Below are positions 53,701-64,000 of a stretch of 64,000 nt of DNA, piece after piece. Position 1 is the first letter of the stretch. Each line of letters begins with the position of its first letter. The notes under the pieces were generated by a model that worked only from the letters and a program-made list of their open reading frames with translations, did not search any database and was not told the DNA's origin. A program made the position numbers and the translations under genes. This stretch comes from Syngnathus acus (lineage: Eukaryota > Chordata > Actinopteri > Syngnathiformes > Syngnathidae), in assembly GCF_901709675.1 (NCBI RefSeq), contig NC_051088.1:14673693-14737692 (forward strand), in the 5' to 3' direction.

Positions 53701-56700
53701 GTTTCATATTGTTTCTAGACCCAAAACGAAAAACAAACACACCAACTACTTTCCTAATGAATACTACAATTCTCCACAACACGGGGGGCAGCTGTACTGT
53801 GTGCTGCACGCAATAGTGTTAAATTGCTACATGCTGTAGGGAACCCCCCAAAGAGACAAACCGTCATGTCCATTTACACAATATACGCCAGGGTTATAAA
53901 CAGACGTCCCTAGGCACTCCCTCTTTTCAATTCTAGTGTTCAGTTTAAGTGTGGTAGCACGGAGCCAGTCCCTGCAGAATGCGGCATGGAAAGAATGATC
54001 AATAGCACGAGACACATCCGTGGGCATGTGGACCACTCTGACGTCTTGTTTAGGCCCCTGGTCAGAGTAAGATGTTCTCCCGCTAATTCCATTGATCACA
54101 GGCGACCCGGATATGCTGAGCTGGGAGGTGTGAATAATTATTCATTAGGATTGGTCTTGAGTGCATATACAGCGCAGTAACACATCATATAGCTTAGAGA
54201 GCTCATTGAAATGTTGATGCTGGGCAGTGAACGCATCACTTACCACTGCCACACTGCTTGTTTTCTCAAGTGCCTCTGGGTAATCTGTACATTCAGTTTA
54301 AGGTCATTTACTAAAGCATGTCACGTCGATTTCGGTCACGATTGAAAGCATGATAGATTGGATTGTTTACTTTTTTTTTGAGCAGTTCATATTTCACGGT
54401 ACACGGCAAAACTCTAACGCAAGCGCTAATTTGTTCTTTTAATGACCTTATTCACAGCCCTCATTTTTATTGTGATACTAAAAAGCAAACAGTTTATCGT
54501 CAATAATTGAACAGGAAGACAGTATTCACACTGCACCAAAACAATTAGCACATAATACATGGTGTCCCTGTGTCATTTCAAAAATGAATATCTAAGTAAC
54601 TACATATTCCAGGCAAGCAATAAAGACCCTGTAAAGTGATTTGAGAGATTTGTACTGTACATTTGAAGATCATTACCGAAACTATATGTAAAGGACTAAG
54701 CATTATGTAAGACTCAAGAGTGGAGCTGGGGCATTGAATCTTTTTCACCATTTCAGTCTTCCTGAATTTTTATAAATAAAATGTTTAGCCTCTTTGTTCT
54801 CTTGCGGTTTATAGTCAGCTAGCATACCCACATCCCGAAAAAGGCATCTTCCCTTTTGATTGTCTTCTTCCTGAGAGTGAAGAGCAAAGAGGGGAGGAAA
54901 AGATGTCTGACATGAGAGGCAGCATGTAGACTGACGTTAGCTTTGTAATGTCATTGCCGTCATCAAATTGAAAAAGTGGCTATTTACACTTTTGTAATTA
55001 GTTTATCGAATTCTGTAATTCTGTAGCATTTGTAAATGAGCATTATCTGTCTGAAGAAAAACAGGACGCATTCACTCTCGATGAGCCCTTGTGCTCAATT
55101 ATAGTATGAGGATTTTCTTCCCCCCAAAGGTGGCACAAGAACATTTCTTTAATTACTCGTGCAAGCTTTAATCTACTATTCCAAATTAGCGCACTACAGG
55201 AATGACTGGTGCACTAGTAGTGTAAAACACGTTACTAGTCATCCACATGTGCACTGAATTGTTTCACGAGTGAGGACAAATGGCATGAACCTTAAATTGT
55301 TTGAAAGAAATCTTGAAGAAATGCTCAAAAGGCTTTCCAAATGGAGGTGAGAATGATGCAGTACCCTTAGCTGTCGTACAGAGTCGCAGCTGGTCCACCC
55401 TCCTGCCCCTGCCGCCGCCGCCGCCATGGAGCCACCTGCTTGATATTCAGCAGCACTCCGACACAATCCTGCTCTATAATAGATGTGCTTTATTCCCATC
55501 AACCGGTGTAATACAATCACTTACCTGAAGAGATGTTACTGATATCCATCAACAGTATATGCCGCATTCTGTTCTTTTCACATGAATGGACCACTGTTTG
55601 TTTAATAATGTCCCCAACTTGTAGCCAAACATGCTTAAGCTGTCATATTATGAGTCAGGATGGATGATGGTGCATGAGCAGTTAGCTGTCTGGTCTACTG
55701 GGGTGGGGCGGGCAGGGGGTGGCGATGATTTGGTAAGGCGCTCGCTCAATAAAACTATTGCTACATATATCTAAGCCACTAAAAGAAAAATAACAGCTTC
55801 CCTTGAAACGACAGCATCATACTAAGATGCTGAATGGATGCTCTTCTCAGAGGATAAAAGCAATTCTGGGCGACCTCTAGTTCACCTACCTTATTGGCTT
55901 ACCGTGGACCAACACGGACCGCTTCGCCTCTTGAGTCAGCATGATTGTTGGAACGAAAGCATCAATATGTATAATTGCCTTTCAGCCATTGTTACAGAGA
56001 TCCGGATCACCCTCTTTAGTGGTTCACTATAATACTGTGAAACTTGCAAGGATTGGCCTCTGATTTGTTTGGATTTAGAAGAATCACTTGGAAAAAAAAA
56101 TCTTGTTGTTTGTTGTTGTTGTTACTATTGTGAAAATATTAGCTGTGTTGTGCTGAGCTGTGCTGGAGACCATTGCTTGTGTTCCCAGGTGACTTCCAAT
56201 TTTTCTGCCCACATTAATAGCTTGTGCTGGATATAAACCACAAATTATGATTTGAAATCACAAAACACTGTCTCTTAGCTCAATTTGATGCCAATTATTA
56301 TCTTTAATTTAATCAGTGCGGCATTACTAAAGAACCCCTAAAGTGACATGAGAAAAACAAAAATGATCCTTCTCATTAGGACGAGAAAATAATGAGAAAA
56401 CTTACTTCCTCTAATCAGAAAGTTTCTCGTAGTATACGCGCATGGAGACCCGATAGCTACATTTAGGTTAGTTTTTTCCCTCTTCTGCTGCCATTGTCTA
56501 TTGGGAGAAATTTGTCACAAAATCATTTACACAAATACGTATGTTGTGAGTGCTTTTTTTACCAAGGCGTGAATTGTCGAATGTTCATTTTGTGGATCAG
56601 CGGACAGGCTTTCATTTTGGACACAAATGACATCACAACTCAACACATATTCTTTTTTTATTAAAAAATGGGGCATTGAAGAGAAGAAAACAAGCCATCA

Positions 56701-59700
56701 TTTGGTATTTTATTGTATAATTATTTGACAACAGTCAGGAAACAAAATACAACTGAAATTTGTTTCCCCTCGAGCTTGTTTGGCTTTTTTTCCCTCTTTG
56801 TCTGCTGCCACAGCAGCATTGCACAAGAAGAGGTAACAGCAGAAGAAGGTCTTCCATGTGAAACAAAGTTTCTTGTCCTAATGAGGAACATATTTCTTTT
56901 TTCCCCTCATGTCACTTCAGGGGCTTATCTCAGGGCGCTTCTGAAAAAACAACAACACACAAAAAGATGCCATAAATTACTATTCCATGAATAGCTGAGG
57001 GGCTGATACAGGAGCTGAATAGCTGATATTCCACAGGAAAAGAAATGACATTAAAAAAATGAATGTATAATAATAATTGATCACAATTGCATCAGCTTGT
57101 TGTCACGTTTGCCTTGTCCCGTCAGGGATCGCTAGGGCAAATCACTTGCATGAGTTTCTTTTTGTTAAACATCAGATGTCCTACCTGACACAAAGCACCC
57201 ATTTTGTCAGTCATGCATCACTAAGGTAAAAGGCTAATGTTACTTTTCATACTTCAGCTGTGCTTAAACATGCTTTTTGTTACAACCATTTGACAATGTC
57301 TATTTGCAGACACCAAGTTAAAACCCAGATGAGTTGTGTTTACATCCTTTACTTTCAAGCTGATGGAGCAACTCATTGCATGGGGATTATGAAGCAACCT
57401 GCTCCATTATTCATGACCCAGCAAGTAATAAGGCCGCCTTCAAGGCCAAACCTTTTTGAGGGGTTTCTACTCTCAGAGGTCTCCATTAGCCGACAGAAGC
57501 TGTCATGTAGTGTAAAGTGTAAAGGTAAAACTGGGGTTTGGGGCAAACTGCTGTGATAAAGTGTGAATCCTCGTCATTTGTGCTGCTCGCACAGCACACA
57601 CTCTGGCGTGCCATCAATTCAAGTGCACAAATCAACACTGCCCAGAGTGCCTATTTGTTGTCCACTGAAGCTTTTAAAATTTTGGCAGTGAGGCAAGCCC
57701 CCGTTTTAAATGTTTGCCCCCTCTTCCACAATTATTACTGAAGGCTTCTCACTGAAAATGTTCAGATTTTTATTTGCAAGCCTCTTAGAAACTGGTTCAG
57801 GATTGTATCCGTTTTGATGGGAAAAAAGTCAGCTCACGAAATGTTCATTGACACTTGTTCAGCAGCCACTTTTCTTCATCAGCTATTATTACATTTTTAC
57901 AATAGCACTTGATTTAGTAGCCAATTGGTGTTTAGATTTTTGTATTAATTATTAATTGAGGCATTATAAGTTGTTTTGTAATTATTATTTTCTTAACATG
58001 CTGTAATGATGTCCTGTAAACATGTCGTCCTGTTTACGTTTTGTTTGTGAATTGCTCTGCTGCGCACAACAACAACAACAGCAACAACAACGACAACAAA
58101 ACAACATTTAAGGATTACAATTCTATAGACATTTGTGACAGATTCTGAAAAACCCTTTGTTTTAAAACGATCAAGAAAAACTAAAATCATAGAGAATTAT
58201 AAAGATGTTTTGTTGGGTTGGAAAATGAACTGAAAAGCAATTACGTTCCCTTTTAGAGTGTGATTTAAGAACATAAGGTTATGAAAATATTATGTAACAT
58301 GTCCAAAACAAACTTACAGGTGTTCCTTGAGATGTGAGTGACTCAACATAGAAGAGTACAACAGTCATTATTTTTGCTTGTTTGTTTAGTTTTTTACTCA
58401 AGGGCACTGTCTCAACTCACTTCCCAAGTAGCAGTTTGGCAGATTGTGAACAATTCTTCCAGGAAGCTCCAAGCTGTTTAATGTCACTTCCAGTTCAAGT
58501 TCATTGTTCTTTAAGTCAGCTAGCGTAATGACAAACGGCATATACTTGCCAAATTTTCCGATTCAGGCGAGAGACTCCTGATTTTCAAAACCATCATTGC
58601 CAATCTCCCGATAAGTCATTCCTCCTTCTAATCCTCAGATTTTACAGTGAAGGAAACTTCTTACATTGTGGGGAATGTGACGCGACAAGGCTCTTCTTTG
58701 CCAAGGGAGGAGACTGCTCACTCTGACTCACTCTCAGCAAAACCGCCCCATGGGAGTGTCCAATGTTGGGATTCTTCTTGTTCATGGCTTTGGTTCCCAG
58801 CTCAAACTGTCATTAATCATCCAGTGGTTGCATTGTTCGCTATCCACAATCCACTTCTCCTAGTTGTGATGGGTCATGTCAACCCAAGCTTGTTATAGAT
58901 GCATCTTAAGTGCATGCCACACAAAAACCTTGCGATGTCCCTAAATTATTCCTGCTGGGGTAAGTGCTGTAATCACAGTGCTTTCGGCACTCACTCACTC
59001 TAGTGGGCATCCCTCTGAGCTCTTTATGCATTCCAATTTCTCCACATTGCATTGATATTGTCCTCCTCCCATGACGACGGTAGAAATTATGCAGTTTTAC
59101 GACAGAATCAGAGTCAAGCCACGGAAAATGCAGCATTATGCTGCAATGAATGAATGTTCACTTCCAGCCTGATTAAAAGTTAATACCCTGAAAAAAAAAG
59201 TCCTTTCAATTCACTTACCGCTAATTTAAACATGTACATCGATTTCACATGAATAAAACGGGAATGTTGTTGGTAAACTGATGCAATGAAAAAAAGACAT
59301 CCGTTTACCACGTTTGAGTCATGTGCATGAATGAAGTGAATTCAAAGGACTGATGATGGGTTTTGCGTCTACTTTACTAGTCAAATCTTTGATTCACAAA
59401 TTATAACATCCCTTTCTGAGTCTCTTTGATGATCTGGCACCAGAATCAAACTGATATTTTTCTGCCACAGACTGCATGCCGGCTACACCACATGAATTGC
59501 TGTTCAAGCGTCACATTAAGGACACGTTCTGAAAGCATCTTTAAGTACGTAGTGTAAGAGTTTCAAGGTAAAGCAACAGCTACAATATGATGTTGATGCT
59601 CAGCAGACTTGTAATATGGAAATAAAGTGGACCTCACACTGAGTGTTTGAGAACCTGCACATAGTTCTAACTTTTGACTGACAGTATGAATAGATTTATA

Positions 59701-59702
59701 CA

Positions 59703-59996
59703 TACCGTATTTTCCGCACTATAAGATTATAAGGCGCACCTTCAATGAATGGCCCATTTCAAAACTTTGTTCATATATAAGGCGCACCGGATTATAAGGC
59801 GCATAGAATAAATAACTCAACGTTGCTCAAACGTTAATGCAATCACAATATAGTAACACTCGAAATAGTGAAAACAATAACAATATATCAATAACTCAAC
59901 ATTGCTCAAACGTTAATATCCTACAACATACAAAATAAACACGTAAAGCTTACTTTAATAAGTTTAGGTGCGCCTTATAGTGCGGAAAATACGGTA
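59703..59996. mobile_element. TA-flanked MITE, GCGCACC-type
   Basis: Starts TACCGTATTTTCCGCACTAT and ends with the inverse complement, bounded by TA. Internally it has several ATAAGGCGCAC units and two copies of an AACTCAACRTTGCTCAAACG block about 75 bp apart. It is non-coding. The termini resemble those of the element in anos1 intron 12. Confidence 0.85.
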
Positions 59997-60039
59997 CTTG
60001 TGGCTTCTGATTAGCCTAAATGATTATGATTATTATAAT

Positions 60040-60430
60040 AAAGGCAACCCGCTTGTTCATTAAGTGGACGCCGGTGGTGGAGGAAGCTGTGAGATTCTGC
60101 TTCAACTTCACAGACTGTGTTGTACTGATTAAGACGGAGGACATGGAAAAGCATTGTACCCCCCTGTGACAATTTGAACTTCTTCAAGAGCAATGTTCTC
60201 CACTCCCCGAATAACAAGCCTTGGATTACTAACGACATCAATGATGCCTTTAATCGGAAAAGAAACAGAGAAAGGGTATCAGTATTGATTTTGTTCAAGG
60301 ACATCACAGCCCTGGGACTGAGGAAATTGTTGGGGAGGTGGTCCATCACTACCTCATCTCCTCCTCTGTCTTTCCATACCTGAAAAAGCGGACATTTTCT
60401 TTCCCGCATTTTTTGCCAGAAATCGCCAGC
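60040..60430 (+). mobile_element. Degenerate LINE ORF2 fragment
   Basis: A plus-strand frame from about 60207 reads NNKPWITNDINDAFNRKR, the linker between endonuclease and reverse transcriptase typical of fish non-LTR elements. Upstream in another frame is a FCFNFTDCVV stretch of the same region. Frames are shifted and the reverse transcriptase is absent, so this is a dead, rearranged fragment with approximate ends. Confidence 0.7.
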
Positions 60431-63400
60431 GTGGCAACGGGCAATCTTAACTATTTTGCTACAGCTGGTGCTACCTAGCTAGCTAGATCTTCCTACCTGC
60501 ACAGTCATCTGGGATAGAATTCCCAAGTGACCCTGAGCAGGATAAGTATTGAAAATGAATATTTTTAACTTCTAGAGCACTTTGAAAAACAAAGTGCTGT
60601 AGCTTATTTAAAACAGTCAATATGACCATGACATTTTCTGCTCATTATTGATTATTTGAAGTTTCTTTCCAATAGGAAACTATTCAGTGGACCCATAAGG
60701 CAGGAGCCAGATAGACAAACCTACCTCAAAGAAATGCTGCCGCAGTGTAGGGTTCATTTTCAACAGACGTTGGAATTCATTGAAAGAGCTGAAGCTGTTG
60801 TCATTTCTGACCATACCCCTGACAAAACCTTTTCACACAAAAATAAAGAAAAAAGAAATAAATAAAATAAAAATGCATGATTCATTTGAAAGCTACAGAG
60901 AAGGATGAGGGTTTTTAGGACTTTGCCCACGCATATTAATATTTGAATAGCTTAAGCGGGGGTCATTGCGCATTGCGCCGGTGACAGCCACATAAATCAA
61001 GTACCATATCAAGCAGGAAGATGCTCCTGAGGTGCTCCAGACTGTTAATGAGAGAGAAACGTGTCCCTTTGCGCTGGCAACGGAACAATTCACAGAAACT
61101 GAAGTGGCGTGCCCTTATTTTTTGCAACAAATATACATGTATTTAGTTTTTTTTTCTTAGAGAAATACCCCAAAATCTGGAATCTTTCATGTATTTCGCT
61201 TCTGATTCAAAGATACATTCAGTCCTTTCAAAATATTACAAACACAGCGTTCTTGATGAGAACTAACCCGAGCTCTGATATGAATGTTTTGTTAGTTACA
61301 CACTTTGATCCTTCCAATTTTGCTGAGTGAATGAAAACGCCATGTCCATTTGCGCTCCAGGACTCTGAAATGCCCTTTAAACAGAAATTAGCAGATACTG
61401 TCGAAATGTTTGCATTTCAACTTAAGACTTTTGTTTTTAATCATACCAAGTATGGCAACTAATTGCTGGCCATGCCCCCTTGACATCTAGGCCTGTTTTA
61501 CTGCCACTTCTCCTCTCATCCACCTTCCATCCTGTTTGGAGGTGGCTATGATTGAAGTGAGGTTATTCCTGTAAGGATTCTTCATTGACCTTCCAGGACA
61601 GGAGCTGAGTAGGACCACTTCACGGGTGCCGTCAATGTGGAGGATTCTCTATCGACTGACCAGGTTAGGTGCTAAGGATGACCACTTATATATCAATATG
61701 CAGTGACACCATTCCCCTGTTGACAAGATCAAGGAGAAGGACTTATTTTTAAATGGTATAAGACATGTTTCATATTTACCATCACCATTGATTGCACTAT
61801 ACATCATTTTTATATTGGTGAATGTCAACCTTTTTAATTCTATAAAATATAAATACTCTTTCCCGCTAATCAACCTTGTAATTGAAAATGGAGATGTTAC
61901 TGAATAAGAGCCATAATTACCACAGCCATCAGTGAGGGTGAGACTTCATAAAGCACTTGAGCGTCAAGTGCTCACAGCCCCCCTCCGAGTAACAGGGCCC
62001 ACCCCATGAACTGGAAAGAGGATGTTCTTAATCAGAATATGGGTACATTACAAAATAAGGTGATCACCATCATTTTCAGCGCCAACTCCTTTGTGCTGTT
62101 TACCAATTTGCTCTGGTTTATTAAGATATAATCCTACGCACTCCAATATAACAAATTCATGATTGCAGTCTAATTACTACCAAATCATGGGCTCAATTAT
62201 CTTGAGCATCATTTTCTATATCAGTCTGAAATAAGCTTGTGATTAGTTGCTGTGTCTGTCAGTAACGCAGAACCCTTTGGGGAAAGCAGGAAGGGGTGGA
62301 GGTAGAAAATGTGTGCAGAATACAGATCATGATGCGGCAGCCTGCTTCCACCAGATGGAAAAAGCACAGGAAAATCAAAGTTGTGGTCGCTACGATCCTC
62401 CGTTTTGGGACTAAGTTATAAACAGTTTTGCATTCAAGTTGACAAACCTTTCTGGCCATAAGTCCAGACCTGCTTTGCGAATTACTATTCTGAACAACCC
62501 TCCTGTAACTATTAAGTTTAGTCAACTAAAATGCTACTGGGGAGGTTTTGTTTGAATGGTGTCTTGTTTCAGTGGTGATTAAGACACAAGGCCAGATGTA
62601 CGTTCCTCAGTATGCGATGATGAGCTGAGGGAGACGGCAGCTTTCCGGGAAGTACGAACGCGTGTACAATTTGTTCTGAAATGTTTGAATGAATGTTTTC
62701 ATGGGCGCCGATCGTATTATCAATCGGTATAAATCTCATTCGGAATAAAATGGGCTTGAGACCGATTGGAATATCCTGAATGCATTTTTATTTCAATCCG
62801 TCTTTTAATCTGAATATGTGTCCATGTAAACTTTGACATTGTGTCAATGACAGACATACATTTCAAAAAAGGTGTGTCTCAAATCTATCGGTATCATTTC
62901 CACGTGGAGCTCCATTTTCAAAAGACCAATCTTAAACAATATTGTTTATTCAAACCACAATGTGAGTGTGGCACAATGTCTGGCGCATGGAATTCCACGA
63001 CTGAAGCATCTTTAGTTTCAGAGTTTTTACTCATATCATCGGCCCAAGGACAGCACCAACACTGTGTACGATGAGCGCTTCTTTACTTGATTCCTATAGG
63101 GGAACAGTATTGATCTAAGTTGCTGAATTAGCATTTCATATCCGCGTTCCTCATTTAAAATGGTGATTGCTGATTTCTCACCCAGGACAAATGGTCGACT
63201 GGGGAATTGAAGCCGAGGGCGATACCAATCAGCAGCGGAGCCTTAACGAGCTTATCATCACAATGTAAACAGCAGCCGGTGTGTGTGTGTTTTTTTTGTG
63301 TGTGTGACTTTAGGGCCTAGCTTTCCCATGGAAGTGTCACAGTTATTTATCAAAGAATCATCTGGAGTAGAATTACAAATGGCTGTAACGTCTCTTGATG

Positions 63401-64000
63401 TCAGAGCTAGTGACTGCATCAAAGCATTATCATCTGTCATACTAGAAAAAAAAACATGGAATTTGTCCTCAGGGCTCAGTGATCACCACAAGGAAAGTAC
63501 GTATTGATTGACAGAAAAGCAAGATCAAATCATTTCAAATTTCTGCTGTTCATTTGGTTTAACTGAGAGGAACGAAATACACGGCTTTAATAAGTAAAGC
63601 TCTTGTAATAGAGGCTTTTAAATGTTGACACTAGAATTGGAACAAATTGAATTACGTTCTGTTGCATGTTAATACATTATTGAAATAATTTATCAAATTA
63701 TTTTGCACATTTTCCTATAGTGGTTCTACTAATTGTAAATGCTTTTTCATTTTGCAACGATGGTGTTCATCGTCAAATACGTGTAATGTTCTTCTATAAT
63801 GCTACACAATGGCTTCTTTTGTATGTGGATATACTTATGAGCAAATGATGTACTAGTGTTATTAGAGGTGGATTAAGTCACTAAAAAGCCACTGAAAGCC
63901 TAGGCCCAAAAGTCACCACACATATCATGAGAGGCCCTTGAAGCCTTCTTCAGTGAGAGAGTCATTGTTACTCACACCTACATCTCCATCACATCATGAC

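Larger units (their letters stand above)
50735..64000. other. Gene-poor region beyond pnpla4
   Basis: Thirteen kilobases with no supported exon. It holds a TCGATTA-rich patch (about 53478-53545), a short GCC run (about 55412-55426), CAA repeats (about 58063-58100), a MITE (59703-59996) and a LINE fragment (about 60040-60430). The open frames are short, without splice context or family motifs. The region may hold distal regulatory elements or introns of a gene outside the window, but nothing in the sequence proves either. Confidence 0.5.

Noticed and set aside
55239-55528. Alanine-rich frame over a GCC run
   Set aside because: The composition follows the trinucleotide repeat, with no flanking exon evidence.
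60011-60409. 132-codon minus-strand frame
   Set aside because: It is antisense to a LINE fragment whose real coding sense is the plus strand.

Overview
The window is nuclear DNA from a ray-finned fish, most likely a percomorph teleost. The genes have many short GT-AG introns. There are long CA and tetranucleotide microsatellites and fish-type non-LTR and DNA-transposon fragments. Every recognisable gene is a vertebrate orthologue. Nothing bacterial, viral or CRISPR-like was seen. Exons were joined by hand from splice signals, reading phase and family knowledge. For all eight multi-exon orthologues listed first below, the joined exons give an uninterrupted frame of a plausible length.

Layout: (1) 1-1650, microsatellite-rich flank. 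(2) 1651-3795 (+) ddrgk1, UFMylation adaptor. (3) 4132-7682 (-) cars2, mitochondrial cysteinyl-tRNA synthetase, tail-to-tail with ddrgk1. (4) 7683-8413, shared divergent promoter holding a perfect TCTCGCGAGA palindrome and a YY1-type site. (5) 8414-11750 (+) atg3, autophagy E2-like enzyme, with one U12-type and one GC-AG intron. (6) 14030-16863 (+) an SLC19 thiamine transporter, closest to slc19a2. (7) 17570-18267 (-) arl6ip6. (8) 19737-20522 (-) and 21771-23282 (+), two divergent intronless coiled-coil ORFs, the second a DUF4200 protein resembling CFAP100/CCDC38. (9) 25530-29902 (-) arhgap1. (10) 34333-35027 (+) a small secreted ten-cysteine Ly6/uPAR protein. (11) 37024-44239 (+) anos1 (anosmin-1). 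(12) 47654-50734 (-) pnpla4. The anos1-pnpla4 neighbourhood matches human Xp22.31. (13) 50735-64000, a stretch of about 13 kb with no supported gene, holding a MITE and a LINE fragment.

The genes do not form one pathway: ER protein modification, mitochondrial translation, autophagy, vitamin transport, Rho signalling, cell adhesion and lipid metabolism are all present. The most unusual points are the divergent intronless pair, the U12-type intron in atg3, two GC-AG introns, a MITE that starts 6 nt inside the pnpla4 intron 1 donor, and two TA-flanked palindromic MITEs with related termini.
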